A stretch of 64,000 nucleotides of DNA, taken from NCBI GenBank assembly GCA_022641835.1, contig CP048717.1, positions 744,001 to 808,000 of the forward strand. Reading direction: 5' to 3'. The notes under the pieces are model-generated. The model saw only the letters and a program-made list of their open reading frames with translations. It was not told the origin of the DNA and did no database searches. Both the position numbers and the translations under genes were made by a program. The number at the start of each line of letters is the position of its first letter. The stretch's first letter is position 1. This DNA is from Petasospora fabianii (lineage: Eukaryota; Ascomycota; Saccharomycetes; Phaffomycetales; Wickerhamomycetaceae). Shown here one piece after another: positions 19,666 to 28,776 of this stretch.

Positions 19666-21402
19666 TCAGTGCTCCTTATCGTTAGGATCAATCTTGAACA
19701 CCTTATCTGGGTTAAGCAATCTCTTTGGATCCAAAGCGATCTTGATTCTTCTCATCATATCAATAGGCTCATGACCAAGCTCCTCAAGCAAAAATTCACG
19801 CTTACCGTAACCGACACCGTGTTCACCGGTACATGTACCTTCGGCCTTCACGGCACGCTTCACCATGTTCTCAACGAGTTTCTCAGCGATTGGGCGCTCC
19901 TCAGGAGTGTAGAGCAAGAAGGCGTGGAAGTTACCATCACCAGCGTGTCCAACAAGTGTTCCTGTGAGACCAGATTTATTGATGTCCTCTTTAGTTTCGG
20001 AGAGAACTTGACAAAGTTTGGAGATTGGAACAGCAACATCAGTGGTCCAGATCTGGATGTCCTTGTTCTTGCTCTTACCTTGGTTGATGGTGGACCAGAG
20101 AGCCATCTTTCTAGCCTCCCACAATTCTTCAATCTCGTCCTTAGTTCTGGCAAACTCGAAATGAGAGGAATTGTTATCCTTGGCAATCTGGCGCACTTCA
20201 GAGACCAGCTCAGAGAGGACAACACGGTTATTACCACCAATCTTGAAGAACAATGTTGGTTTTTCAATCCAATGACGAGAAGTCTGACCAGAGGCATTGA
20301 CGACAGACATCATCTTATCATCAAGCAATTCAGCAGCATTGACCTGAATACCTCTCTGCACAATATCAGCGACAGTCTTGGAGGCCTCCTCGATGTGATC
20401 AAAACTGACAACGGCAACGGTCTCCTCCCTTGGTCTAACGTTCAACTTGAGTGTAGCCTCAGTGACAATACCAAGAGTACCTTCAGAACCAATTACCAAT
20501 CCGGTCAAGTTGTAACCAGCAGAACTCTTTCTAGGTCTTGCCTTTGTCTTGACGATGGTACCATCAGCGAGAACAACAGTCAAACCTGCAACACTTTCCT
20601 TCATAGTTCCATATCTAGCAGCATTTGTACCAGAGCATGAAGTAGCAATCATACCACCAATAAGAGCACCAGGACCCGGATCTGGACCGAAGAGGAGTCC
20701 TCTCTCACCGAGATAATCGTCTAGATCCTCCCATCCGACACCTGGCTGAACGACAACGTCGAGGTCATCTTTATGCAATTCAATTATATGGTTCATGTTT
20801 TTAGCAAAATCGAGGGTGATACATGGTGTACCTGTAGTGGCGATGTAATGTCCCTCTAGCGAAGTTCCACCAGCGAATGGGATCGTAGGGATGCTATATT
20901 TGTAACAGACTTTCATGATTTCCGAAACCTCAGCGGTAGATTTTGGATAAACCACCATGTATGGTTTTTGGCCATCAAGGGCATGGTGTGAGTTGAAGTA
21001 TGCGTCTGAGTGGTAATCAATCTCAGAGGCAGAAGTGGCAACGTTGTCTTCGCCAACAATGGCAATGATAGCATCTTTGGCATGTTGGAAGTCCTCGAGT
21101 GTACCATAAGTTGGTGGGTCGAGGTCAGTGAGCTTTGTGGTGCAGCCATTATCGTATGGTGAAGTTGCGGATGAGATTGCGGTGTTCTTGTCGTCGTTCT
21201 TGATAAGCGTGGAGCTTGCTGCAAGACCCAAAGCTACAGTTCCAACAGTGGCGATCAATTTAGTCGTAGTTGTGAAATGAGGGAACTTGGTATTAGTGGG
21301 TTTAGCAGAGTGCATGAGACGCACTGGTTGTAACACGGCTCTCTTTGAGGCCTGTGAGACAACTCCGTGACCCAATCTTTGTCCCAGTCTGTATTTGAGC
21401 AT
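19666..21402 (-). CDS. DLD1: Mitochondrial D-lactate dehydrogenase (cytochrome c)
   Basis: The 578-residue flavoprotein begins with a basic mitochondrial presequence (MLKYRLGQRLGHGVVSQASK) and a hydrophobic stretch near residues 45-65 that could anchor it in the inner membrane. The FAD-binding PCMH domain shows YPKSTAEVSEIMKVC, the GGTSLEGH loop and GPDPGPGALIGGM. The C-terminal half has the conserved GHAGDGNFH and GTCTGEHGVGYGK motifs that hold substrate and metal. It oxidises D-lactate to pyruvate and passes electrons to cytochrome c. Length is close to S. cerevisiae Dld1 (587). TATA element at 21489-21496. Confidence 0.95.
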   Translation of the reverse strand: MLKYRLGQRLGHGVVSQASKRAVLQPVRLMHSAKPTNTKFPHFTTTTKLIATVGTVALGLAASSTLIKNDDKNTAISSATSPYDNGCTTKLTDLDPPTYGTLEDFQHAKDAIIAIVGEDNVATSASEIDYHSDAYFNSHHALDGQKPYMVVYPKSTAEVSEIMKVCYKYSIPTIPFAGGTSLEGHYIATTGTPCITLDFAKNMNHIIELHKDDLDVVVQPGVGWEDLDDYLGERGLLFGPDPGPGALIGGMIATSCSGTNAARYGTMKESVAGLTVVLADGTIVKTKARPRKSSAGYNLTGLVIGSEGTLGIVTEATLKLNVRPREETVAVVSFDHIEEASKTVADIVQRGIQVNAAELLDDKMMSVVNASGQTSRHWIEKPTLFFKIGGNNRVVLSELVSEVRQIAKDNNSSHFEFARTKDEIEELWEARKMALWSTINQGKSKNKDIQIWTTDVAVPISKLCQVLSETKEDINKSGLTGTLVGHAGDGNFHAFLLYTPEERPIAEKLVENMVKRAVKAEGTCTGEHGVGYGKREFLLEELGHEPIDMMRRIKIALDPKRLLNPDKVFKIDPNDKEH

Positions 21403-21488
21403 TGTGAAGGGCGGTGTAGTTAATGAAAGAACCCAGCAGCTTTCTCAATTGTAGCAGTAAGGCAAAATGTTCTGAGGGTGAGTGGCTC

Positions 21489-21496
21489 TTTATAAA
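21489..21496 (-). promoter_or_regulatory. TATA element of DLD1
   Basis: TTTATAAA lies about 90 bases before the DLD1 ATG, a normal TATA position for a yeast gene. Confidence 0.5.
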
Positions 21497-23298
21497 CGTG
21501 CAGGTGAGCCAAGTGAGTCAAGTGACCCAACGTCGCCTGTGGGTAACCCCATTGTTTTCTGGGGAAAAAGAGAGAGTCGGACTTGATAAAATACAGGGTG
21601 ATTTGAGTGTGCCAATGTGATTTACTATGTGGCAAAGTTCCCGATTTTGCAGGGCTAACGCGCGCGCCTGGGGGACGTGAGAAGCGTGGGGGTCCCGCAG
21701 CTAAGCTAAGGATCCTCTAAATGCACATCGGTAACGGCGAAATCCGGGGAACTTAGTGCTTGAGTGCTTGATGCTTTGTTATCAAGCCCCCCAGAGTTAA
21801 AGACGAGTGTCTTAGACTAAGTCGTGTCTTTTGTTCCTGCTTTGATGCCGTGTAAGCTTCTTAGAAAAACGTTAGAAAAACGACTCTAGCTATATCACGT
21901 GAGCAGACAACAGGCTAGTCTACGATGAGTCTAGGCCTATCATATTACCCCCACGCCCAAAGGTGTTGGTGTTGTCTGGCTCAGCCGGGCCAGCGGGTGA
22001 AATTTATGTGGTGGAACAAGTTGAGACAAGAGCCTTGGTAGTATCGTCTCTACTGGTGAAATTTTAGATTGTCTGAGATTGTTTTTAGTTGTAAACTATG
22101 ATGAGTTTTACAGAAAGTAGGGGGGTGGGGGTGCCAATCTCCAGTCCATCGATGGCGGTGCCTAGTCCCCAAGAAGCCCGATACCTTCTAAGCCCGATGG
22201 GCCAGTTAGACCAGTTAGGCCTCTATCCCTCAAATTTTCAAATCCCAGGTGCAACCCAGTCCCGCAGGACTAGAAAAGCACACTAACAAAGAGAGTACAG
22301 AGAACCAAAAATTAGACCCCTCAGGTCCCGCTAGGTCTCGGGCGCGCTAGGCAGTTGGGAACGCCGCCAGTTCCCGCGATGAGATCAGCGCCAGATGACA
22401 AACCACTCACACGTTACGTTTGAGACTTTGTTATTGACACGTCACAAAGCACGAAGTGCGTACGCAACGAGGTGTACGGTGTCTGTGTCTGTAGTGCAAG
22501 GCATGCGCACGTCGGTTTGGGCTCAGGAAGACCCTTTTTGGCCCTTGGATGGATAGTTAACATTGGGAATGTGTCACTGAAGAGCCTGGATTCTAGGCCA
22601 GACCCCTGAGGGCGGCAGAGGACCAGATGGTCCAAGGGGTGAATCACCTCGGTTAAAAACCAGGTGAAAGGAGCATAAATGAAGAAATGCGAGCATTATT
22701 GCTAGTTATCCGTTCCTCGTCGTCTGATCCTCTGCACTGGTGCGTTGCCGCTGGAAAGCACTGGCAGGGCGGGCGCTTTAAACCGTCACAAGTGGGCCTG
22801 TGGGCCCATGCTTATGCTGTGTCCTGAAAGCTTATGCTGGGGAGGGCAGGGCAAAGCAGGACAGGGGGGAAAGGAAATTGACAGCTTGGTGCCTGTCCTG
22901 CGCCAGGAATTCCTGCTTGGCTTCCTGTCTCGCTTCCGAGTTCCATTGGCAGCCCTGCCGGAAGAACTAAGAGACAGCACCGATTCGCAGCTGCAGTTTC
23001 TCCGATAGAGCGGATGCACCATGGTGAAATATGAATTTATCACTCTGGAATGATGTCACGCCGACAACTTTGACCGCGGAGGTTGAATCTGTCAATTCAC
23101 CTTGTCTCCAGAGCTAGGGCTCCGCCTATGGAACTTTAGCGAGAATTAAATTGGAAGAGCCCACACGCATCAGCGAGCACCACAGTACCTTAGCGTGAGT
23201 ACAACCGAAAATCCTTCTTTGATACAAAGTGATATCACCACACATAGGCTATAGTTTGTCCCGGAAGTGTTGATGTAGCCTTCAATCACACTGAGAAT

Positions 23299-23382
23299 TA
23301 CACTATACACTATACACTGTACACTATACACCACACACTACTAACTACGAACTTCACACTACACACTACACACCACACCACC
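23299..23382. repeat. Degenerate ACACTATAC tandem repeat
   Basis: About 84 bases are built from drifting ACACTA/TACAC units (ACACTATAC, ACTGTAC, ACACCACAC). The composition changes sharply at both edges. No function is evident. Confidence 0.7.
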
Positions 23383-24164
23383 GGATTTCTGAAACACTAA
23401 CAAGCAGACCCGCATAACACGGCAACGTTTGTCAAAGCTCACAAGGCTGATCATGAGCTGATCTAGTGCGCCCGGGGACGCTGTCAGCCTTTCGCTATCG
23501 CAAGATGAAACCTCATGTGCGTCAGTCTATATCCGCTGGCGCGTCCAACTGCACAGCTGCATTTCACGGTGAGTGTGGGGTTTGGCCACACTCATAAGGT
23601 CCACGGCTGTCGGTAAATGTAGTAATTCGTTTAGCTGGCTCTTGATACAAGTGTTTTTTATTTTTAGGTTTATGCCTAAAGAGAAGGGATGCATTCACAT
23701 GGATTCTTCAATTAATGAAAGGGAGAAGAAACAAAAAAATAAAGGCTCGGCTATGCATAAAATCTAGACTAGTCCTTGATAATTGTTAAATTCACTTTTT
23801 CAGACGCTGCTTCAAAAGACTTTTTGCATAAATAAATTCAAGTCTGCTGCAATAATCATTACACTAGCAGATAATAAAAGCATATCGGCTGAAGATTAAA
23901 CAACTTAAATACACATTCCATTGACTTAATACCAACATGATGACACGCCATTTTTCAATCCTCCCGAAGCCCCTACAATGAAACAAACATCCAAACACCA
24001 ACATCATATCTAATTGATATGGCCACTATCCCAGCAATGTCAGACATAATGGATCAATTCTGAAGCAACGTCTTTTGCTTAACAGTTAGGCTCGACTCCT
24101 TTTACAATGGTGAAACATTGAAGGACAATAACTTTGTACCTACTCACAACCTCGCGTATGCCCC

Positions 24165-25718
24165 ATGCCCAGAAATGCAGATAAGCAGCTAGTTCTCCCA
24201 CCGTTACAGGAACCCATGTCTCATCTCTTTCAAAACTTGCGCTTTCTTCTTCTCCCAAACAATAGTGCTGGTATTACCAAGATTCGGTCAAATCTCGCTA
24301 GAAACCATGATGCTTCAATTACCTCCAGGTTCATTGCAGAGGGCGATTCGTCCACTACACATGTCTTAGTTGATACTAAGGTGTTACCACATGGAACACA
24401 GGTATCAAAGAAACTTATTGAGCAAGGATTCCCAGCAACTGATAACACCACTCTCCTCTCGAAGATCCCGATACTTTCACAGGACTGGCTAGTTGACAGT
24501 GTTGCTCAATCCAAACTACAACCCATAACCAACTACAAAATTGATCTATCCACCTCTTTACAACCATCCCCACTTAAACGCAAGCACTCCAACACTTCAC
24601 CATCTCCAAACCCTGGAACCCCACCGACAAAATCCCAACTCTTGGAAGCACTCCATAATCATGACATCGTAACTGACAATCCAAACTGGAAATCAATTCA
24701 TCTCCTCTCGCAAATGGCTGAAGCTCGCCACATCCAGGGATCCCCATTCAAGGAAAAGGCATATAAGACTGCCATTGATACATTGAGTCGGACCAAAAAT
24801 CACATCACTTCGTATGATGAGGCACTCAAACTGCCTGGGGTCGGACCTTCTATTGCGAGAAAGATTGAGGAGATTGCTGCTACAGATACTCTTGAAGTTT
24901 TAAAGCAGTTGAATGAGTCAAAGGAATTGAGATTGATGAAGTTGTTCAAGGGAATCTATGGTGTTGGTGATGGGTTCGCCCAAACATGGATTAAGCAAGG
25001 GTTAACCACTCTCGATGATGTAAGGGCAAGAGACGACTTGAGCCTTAACCAGAGACTGGGGTTGAAGTATTATGATGAGTGGAATGAGAAGATTCCGAGA
25101 AGAGAGTGTAAACTTCATGATGAGTATGTTACAAAGAAGTTTAAGGAGATTTCACCAGAGACGGAAGTTACTATAGGTGGCAGTTACAGACGTGGGGCAG
25201 ACTACTGTGGAGATATTGATTTCATTGTGACGAAGAAAGATGCAGATATTGATGATCTGCAGAAGATATTAAACAAATTCATGGAAGAGATCAAGAAGGA
25301 TGGATATTATAGATGTGCCTTGACAAGCACTGCTTCGACCAAATGGTTGGGAAGTTGTGCCTTGACACCAGAATGGAATGCAAAACTTGATGGCGAGTCC
25401 ATTGAGGGGAAAGCTCGGCGTGTTGATTTCCTACTTGTGCCATGGCAGCAGATCGGTGCTGCCTTGATCTACTTCACGGGGAACAATGAATTCAATAAGA
25501 AGATTAGACTTCGGGCCAGCAAGATGAACATGTCACTAAGTGGACAAGGCTTGTTCAAGATTGAAAAAGATCAATCTGGTAAAGTCATTAAGCAAGAGCT
25601 TGTGGAATCATTTAGTGAGAAGAAGATTTTTGATATACTTGGTATGCAGTGGCTTGAACCGCGTGCCAGAAACATTGGTGCTGACACTTCAAGTCATCAA
25701 GATTTTACAACAAAGTAA
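24165..25718 (+). CDS. POL4: DNA polymerase IV, family X, nonhomologous end joining
   Basis: The 517-residue protein has an N-terminal BRCT domain (about residues 18-120, with the conserved tryptophan in LSQDWLVDSV) and a basic linker. A family X polymerase core follows. Helix-hairpin-helix motifs are LPGVGPSIARKIEEI and IYGVGDGFAQTWI. The nucleotidyl-transfer motif GGSYRRGADYCGDIDF holds two catalytic aspartates and RRVDFLLV the third. The palm and thumb end normally. Pol4 fills gaps during end joining with Dnl4-Lif1. Length compares with 582 in S. cerevisiae. A second ATG 17 codons downstream is possible but would trim the start of the BRCT. It is convergent with PGK1, as in S. cerevisiae (YCR014C and YCR012W). 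Confidence 0.94.
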   Translation: MPRNADKQLVLPPLQEPMSHLFQNLRFLLLPNNSAGITKIRSNLARNHDASITSRFIAEGDSSTTHVLVDTKVLPHGTQVSKKLIEQGFPATDNTTLLSKIPILSQDWLVDSVAQSKLQPITNYKIDLSTSLQPSPLKRKHSNTSPSPNPGTPPTKSQLLEALHNHDIVTDNPNWKSIHLLSQMAEARHIQGSPFKEKAYKTAIDTLSRTKNHITSYDEALKLPGVGPSIARKIEEIAATDTLEVLKQLNESKELRLMKLFKGIYGVGDGFAQTWIKQGLTTLDDVRARDDLSLNQRLGLKYYDEWNEKIPRRECKLHDEYVTKKFKEISPETEVTIGGSYRRGADYCGDIDFIVTKKDADIDDLQKILNKFMEEIKKDGYYRCALTSTASTKWLGSCALTPEWNAKLDGESIEGKARRVDFLLVPWQQIGAALIYFTGNNEFNKKIRLRASKMNMSLSGQGLFKIEKDQSGKVIKQELVESFSEKKIFDILGMQWLEPRARNIGADTSSHQDFTTK

Positions 25719-25785
25719 TCAGATACACATATTTCAATTCATAACCTTCAAGGCCATTTACAAACAATATTGTACTATAGATAGT

Positions 25786-27033
25786 TTACTTGTTAGACAA
25801 GTAAGTGACACCTGGGAGCTCCTTACCCTCAAGCAACTCGAGGGAGGCACCACCACCGGTGGAAACGTGGGAGAGCTTGTCAGCGACACCGAACTTCTTA
25901 GCAACAGTAGCAGTGTCACCACCACCAATGATGACTGTGTTACCAGCCTCAGCGGAAGCGACAGCAGCATCGAGAAGGGACTTGGTACCAGTGGCAAACT
26001 TGTCAAACTCGAAGACACCTGGTGGACCGTTCCAGACAATAGTCTTGGCCTTGGCGACGGCATCGGCAAACAACTTACGGGACTTCTCACCATTGTCAAG
26101 ACCCTCCAAGTCATCTGGGATACCCTCCTCAGCGGTAGCGTAACCAACGGTGGCGTCTGGGGAGAAGTCATCAGCGGTGGTGAAGTCAACTGGGAGGACA
26201 ATCTCAACGTTGTTGGCCTTGGCCTTCTCAATGAGCTTTGGAACGAGCTTAGCACCTTCGGCATCGTAGATGGACTTACCAATCTTGGTACCGTAAAGCA
26301 CCTTGTTGAAAGTGAAAGCCATACCACCACCAATGATCAAAATGTTAACCTTGTCAAGCAAGTTGTCAATAAGCTGAATCTTGTCAGAAACCTTAGCACC
26401 ACCGAGGATGGCAAGGAATGGTCTCTCTGGGTTCTCGAGGGCCTTGGCAAAGTAGGTCAATTCCTTGGCCATCAAGAAACCGGCAGCTCTCTGTGGAAGG
26501 TCGAAACCAACCATGGAAGAGTGGGCTCTGTGAGCGGTACCAAAGGCATCATTGACGTAGACATCGGCAAGGGAGGTGAGCTGCTTTCTGAACTTCTCAA
26601 CATCCTCCTTAGAGGCCTTAATCTTACCTTCAGAGGTCTTCTTGGAACCTTCCTCCTCAATGTGGAAACGAAGGTTCTCCAAGAGGAACACCTGACCGTC
26701 AGAGGCAGCATTGACGGCAGACTCAACAGACTCGCCAACACAGTCATCGAGGAAAGTCACTGGCTTACCGAGCAACTTCTCAAGCTCCTCAGAGACTGGC
26801 TTGAGAGAGTACTTGTCAACCTTCTCACCGTTTGGTCTACCCAAGTGGGAGGCGAGGATGACAGCCTTTGGCTTGTTCTCCAAGACATACTTGATGGTTG
26901 GGAGGGCAGCAACAATTCTCTGGTTGTTGGTGATGGTCTTGCCATCCAATGGAACGTTGAAGTCGACACGGATGAAGACACGCTTGCCCTCAACGTTGAG
27001 GTCGGAAACGGAAAGCTTGTTGGAAAGGGACAT
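25786..27033 (-). CDS. PGK1: Phosphoglycerate kinase
   Basis: The 415-residue enzyme transfers phosphate from 1,3-bisphosphoglycerate to ADP in glycolysis. Family motifs include [20 protein letters not shown], the hinge and ADP site [19 protein letters not shown] and [11 protein letters not shown] near the C-terminus. Length equals the usual 416. Codon choice is strongly biased, with TCC, GTC and GCC dominating, as expected of a very highly expressed gene. The same bias leaves a long open frame on the opposite strand, which I treat as an artefact. The ATG at 27031-27033 follows directly on a probable 5'-UTR intron. Stop lies about 70 bases from that of POL4. Confidence 0.98.
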   Translation of the reverse strand: MSLSNKLSVSDLNVEGKRVFIRVDFNVPLDGKTITNNQRIVAALPTIKYVLENKPKAVILASHLGRPNGEKVDKYSLKPVSEELEKLLGKPVTFLDDCVGESVESAVNAASDGQVFLLENLRFHIEEEGSKKTSEGKIKASKEDVEKFRKQLTSLADVYVNDAFGTAHRAHSSMVGFDLPQRAAGFLMAKELTYFAKALENPERPFLAILGGAKVSDKIQLIDNLLDKVNILIIGGGMAFTFNKVLYGTKIGKSIYDAEGAKLVPKLIEKAKANNVEIVLPVDFTTADDFSPDATVGYATAEEGIPDDLEGLDNGEKSRKLFADAVAKAKTIVWNGPPGVFEFDKFATGTKSLLDAAVASAEAGNTVIIGGGDTATVAKKFGVADKLSHVSTGGGASLELLEGKELPGVTYLSNK

Positions 27034-27152
27034 CTGCAGTGGATTCAGTTAGTGGCGTGTGCTATGAGAAGGGCACGGGGAGCAAAGTGCGAGATGCTTC
27101 TCAAGGCAAGTCAATTGCTCATCCGATGAAGGGCATTGAGGGGATTACTCAC
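27034..27152 (-). other. PGK1: Probable 5'-UTR intron of PGK1 ending at the ATG
   Basis: On the PGK1 strand a GTGAGT donor (27147-27152), a CACTAAC branch site (27048-27054) and a CTGCAG acceptor (ending 27034) form a full intron whose last base abuts the ATG. The motifs match those of the QCR6, CNB1 and RUB1 introns. The 119-base element contains no in-frame coding extension. Splicing itself is inferred. Confidence 0.75.
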
Positions 27153-27251
27153 TCTTGTTAAGATCAATCGAACTGTTTGTCGAATGTTGACGAGAGAAAC
27201 TCAGGGTAGAGGGTAGAAGTGTGGTTTGTTCCTGATCCCCGGCTGCGGTTT

Positions 27252-27259
27252 TTATAAAA
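27252..27259 (-). promoter_or_regulatory. TATA element of PGK1
   Basis: The T-rich run TTTTATAAAA on both strands lies about 100 bases upstream of the putative 5'-UTR intron donor, a fitting place for the TATA box of a strong glycolytic promoter. Confidence 0.5.
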
Positions 27260-27480
27260 GCGTTGTCTCCAGTGCTGCATTGGGTGATGTCCCCCCGGGG
27301 CTAACCCTCGGAATTTCGCATGCGTGGCTGACCCGCGAATTAGGCGCATTTTGGCTAAGATTTGTATGGCGTGGCGGCAATGTGAGATGAAAGTCAGGTG
27401 ACTTTAAACCATTTCCGAGGGTATTACCCGCCTCAGAGGTCATCGCTTTTGCCCGACCATCGACTCCTTGGGGGCCGAGG

Positions 27481-27486
27481 CACGTG
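27481..27486. promoter_or_regulatory. CACGTG E-box between PGK1 and the permease
   Basis: The palindrome CACGTG is the core site of yeast bHLH factors such as Cbf1 and, close to it, Tye7. Its surroundings read GAGGCACGTGAG, identical to the 12-mer at 46264-46275 between NOT5 and LYS2. Confidence 0.45.
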
Positions 27487-27921
27487 AGGTTATGATACTT
27501 GTTGTGTGGTGTCCAGTGTGGTTTCTGTGGATGGTTCGTGGTGGTGTGAGGAGAGTGTTGGAGGGTGCTGTGGGTATCTCGTGTTCCCAGGGGTTTAGGC
27601 TCGTGATGGACCTTATCTGAATACTATGAGCTGGTGATGAGCTATGTATAGGGCGATCAGTTGTCATCATTACCCACAAGACTAGACGTCAATGCTTGGG
27701 GAGATTGATGAGACCATCCTTAGACACAATACACTAAATGACCTGCCGGGTTCTTTTTGTCCTGGATATCCCCCTCTCCGTCAACCCCACGGTAATGCGG
27801 ATCCACTGCTATCCATGTCCCCTTTCTCTAGCTGCGAGCATGTAATTGACCCATCCCATGATATGTGGAGATCGATCTATAATCCCATATAGGTATCGTT
27901 CTCACCGCCGGAACTGAAGAG

Positions 27922-28481
27922 CTTATCAGCACACGATCCAGCCAAAATTAAGCAACAACAGATCTTATGTGTCAAACAGCTGTTTCATCATTCAAACAGA
28001 GTAAACTCCGCTGCATAAACCCTTCAAATGATTCTGTTATCCATTGTGAAGGGGAGGAAGACACAACACGGAATCGGCGCGCAATTGCCTTCCCTATCCA
28101 GCGACAATTCCGCTTGTTCAATCAGAACAAGTCTCTGTATGACGGCCAATTTTCCGAGGCCATCATCAGGGACGAAAGGCGTATGGCGCACAGGCCCCGT
28201 ATATTCCCCTGTCCCGTGTTTGATTGAAGACTAGTGCTTGTGCCATGGCTGTTACTTCTTAATCAACAAGCGGATAAGTTTCAGCCCCTGAGAGATATGG
28301 AGCAGCGGAGAGTTCTTGGGAAACCCATTCGTTATAGGTATTTGTAGCCATTTCCAATGCAAATACTAACAATGCTGAAAGAATAACACACCAATTGGGC
28401 TTTACCAAAGGCTCGTTTGCGCTGGCCCACTTTCGGCGGCGTTGGACAAAAAAATCGTTATCAGATGCGGCCCGTTGATAA
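27922..28481. promoter_or_regulatory. Cluster of GATA motifs upstream of the permease gene
   Basis: CTTATC at 27922-27927, GATAAG at 28273-28278, TTATC at 28458-28462 and GATAA at 28477-28481 lie 300-850 bases before the permease ATG. GATA factors of the Gat1/Gln3/Dal80 group bind such sites to control nitrogen-source genes. This suggests, but does not prove, nitrogen catabolite control. Confidence 0.45.
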
Positions 28482-28684
28482 CTCCGCTGTCGAGTCTCCG
28501 TTTCCGTCTCTTAGAATTGCAACTCCGATCAGCTGCCACTTTGTCGCTTGAAGGCTCAGGGTTCAGTATAATCTTTATGCCTAAGCCCAGCAGACAGTTT
28601 CCTGCGCAATCTGGCACCGTTTTCGGTCAGTAACTGCCTGCCTTGGACTGGATATCTGCGGAAATCTGAACTGTAGCGCACACT

Positions 28685-28690
28685 TATAAA
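28685..28690 (+). promoter_or_regulatory. TATA element of the permease gene
   Basis: TATAAA lies about 90 bases upstream of the ATG at 28777. Confidence 0.5.
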
Positions 28691-28776
28691 TCTTCCTCAT
28701 CGCCGCTGGCACCTCATTATAACCCTAGACCCATCGCTTCCCTCCTTCCATTATCACACACATACACACAGAGACA

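Larger units (their letters stand above)
21403..24164. other. Longest gene-free gap, between DLD1 and POL4
   Basis: This 2.76 kb gap has no convincing coding frame or tRNA. The DLD1 side (21403-23180) is fairly GC-rich, with recurring words such as CTAGG/CCTAG and CAGTTAG and a CACGTG at 21896-21901. A CACTATACA-type tandem tract lies at 23299-23382, and the POL4 side (23640-24060) is AT-rich. It could contain a replication origin, a noncoding RNA, a centromere or simply large promoters. Nothing in the sequence decides this. Confidence 0.55.
27153..28776. other. Divergent intergenic region of PGK1 and the permease gene
   Basis: This 1.6 kb region carries the PGK1 promoter (TATA at 27252-27259, CACGTG at 27481-27486) and the permease promoter (several GATA motifs, TATA at 28685-28690). 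Short open frames at 27692-28234 look random. No RNA gene recognised. Confidence 0.6.

Noticed and set aside
19618-20640. A 340-codon open frame antisense to DLD1
   Set aside because: DLD1 is clearly coding on the other strand, and the antisense product shows no motif.
22017-22100. A stretch with GGTAGTATCG and TCTGAGATTG resembling parts of U4 or U2 snRNA, with a GAGAC/GTCTC stem
   Set aside because: The required U6-complementary 5' end, the conserved U2 5' region and an Sm site are absent, so the resemblance is short and probably chance.
22745-23043. Two overlapping open frames of about 85 codons on opposite strands
   Set aside because: GC-rich region, mutually exclusive frames and no protein-like motifs.
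25540-27129. A 529-codon open frame antisense to PGK1
   Set aside because: Same cause as above. It overlaps POL4 and PGK1 and has the leucine/glycine-rich composition of a shadow frame.
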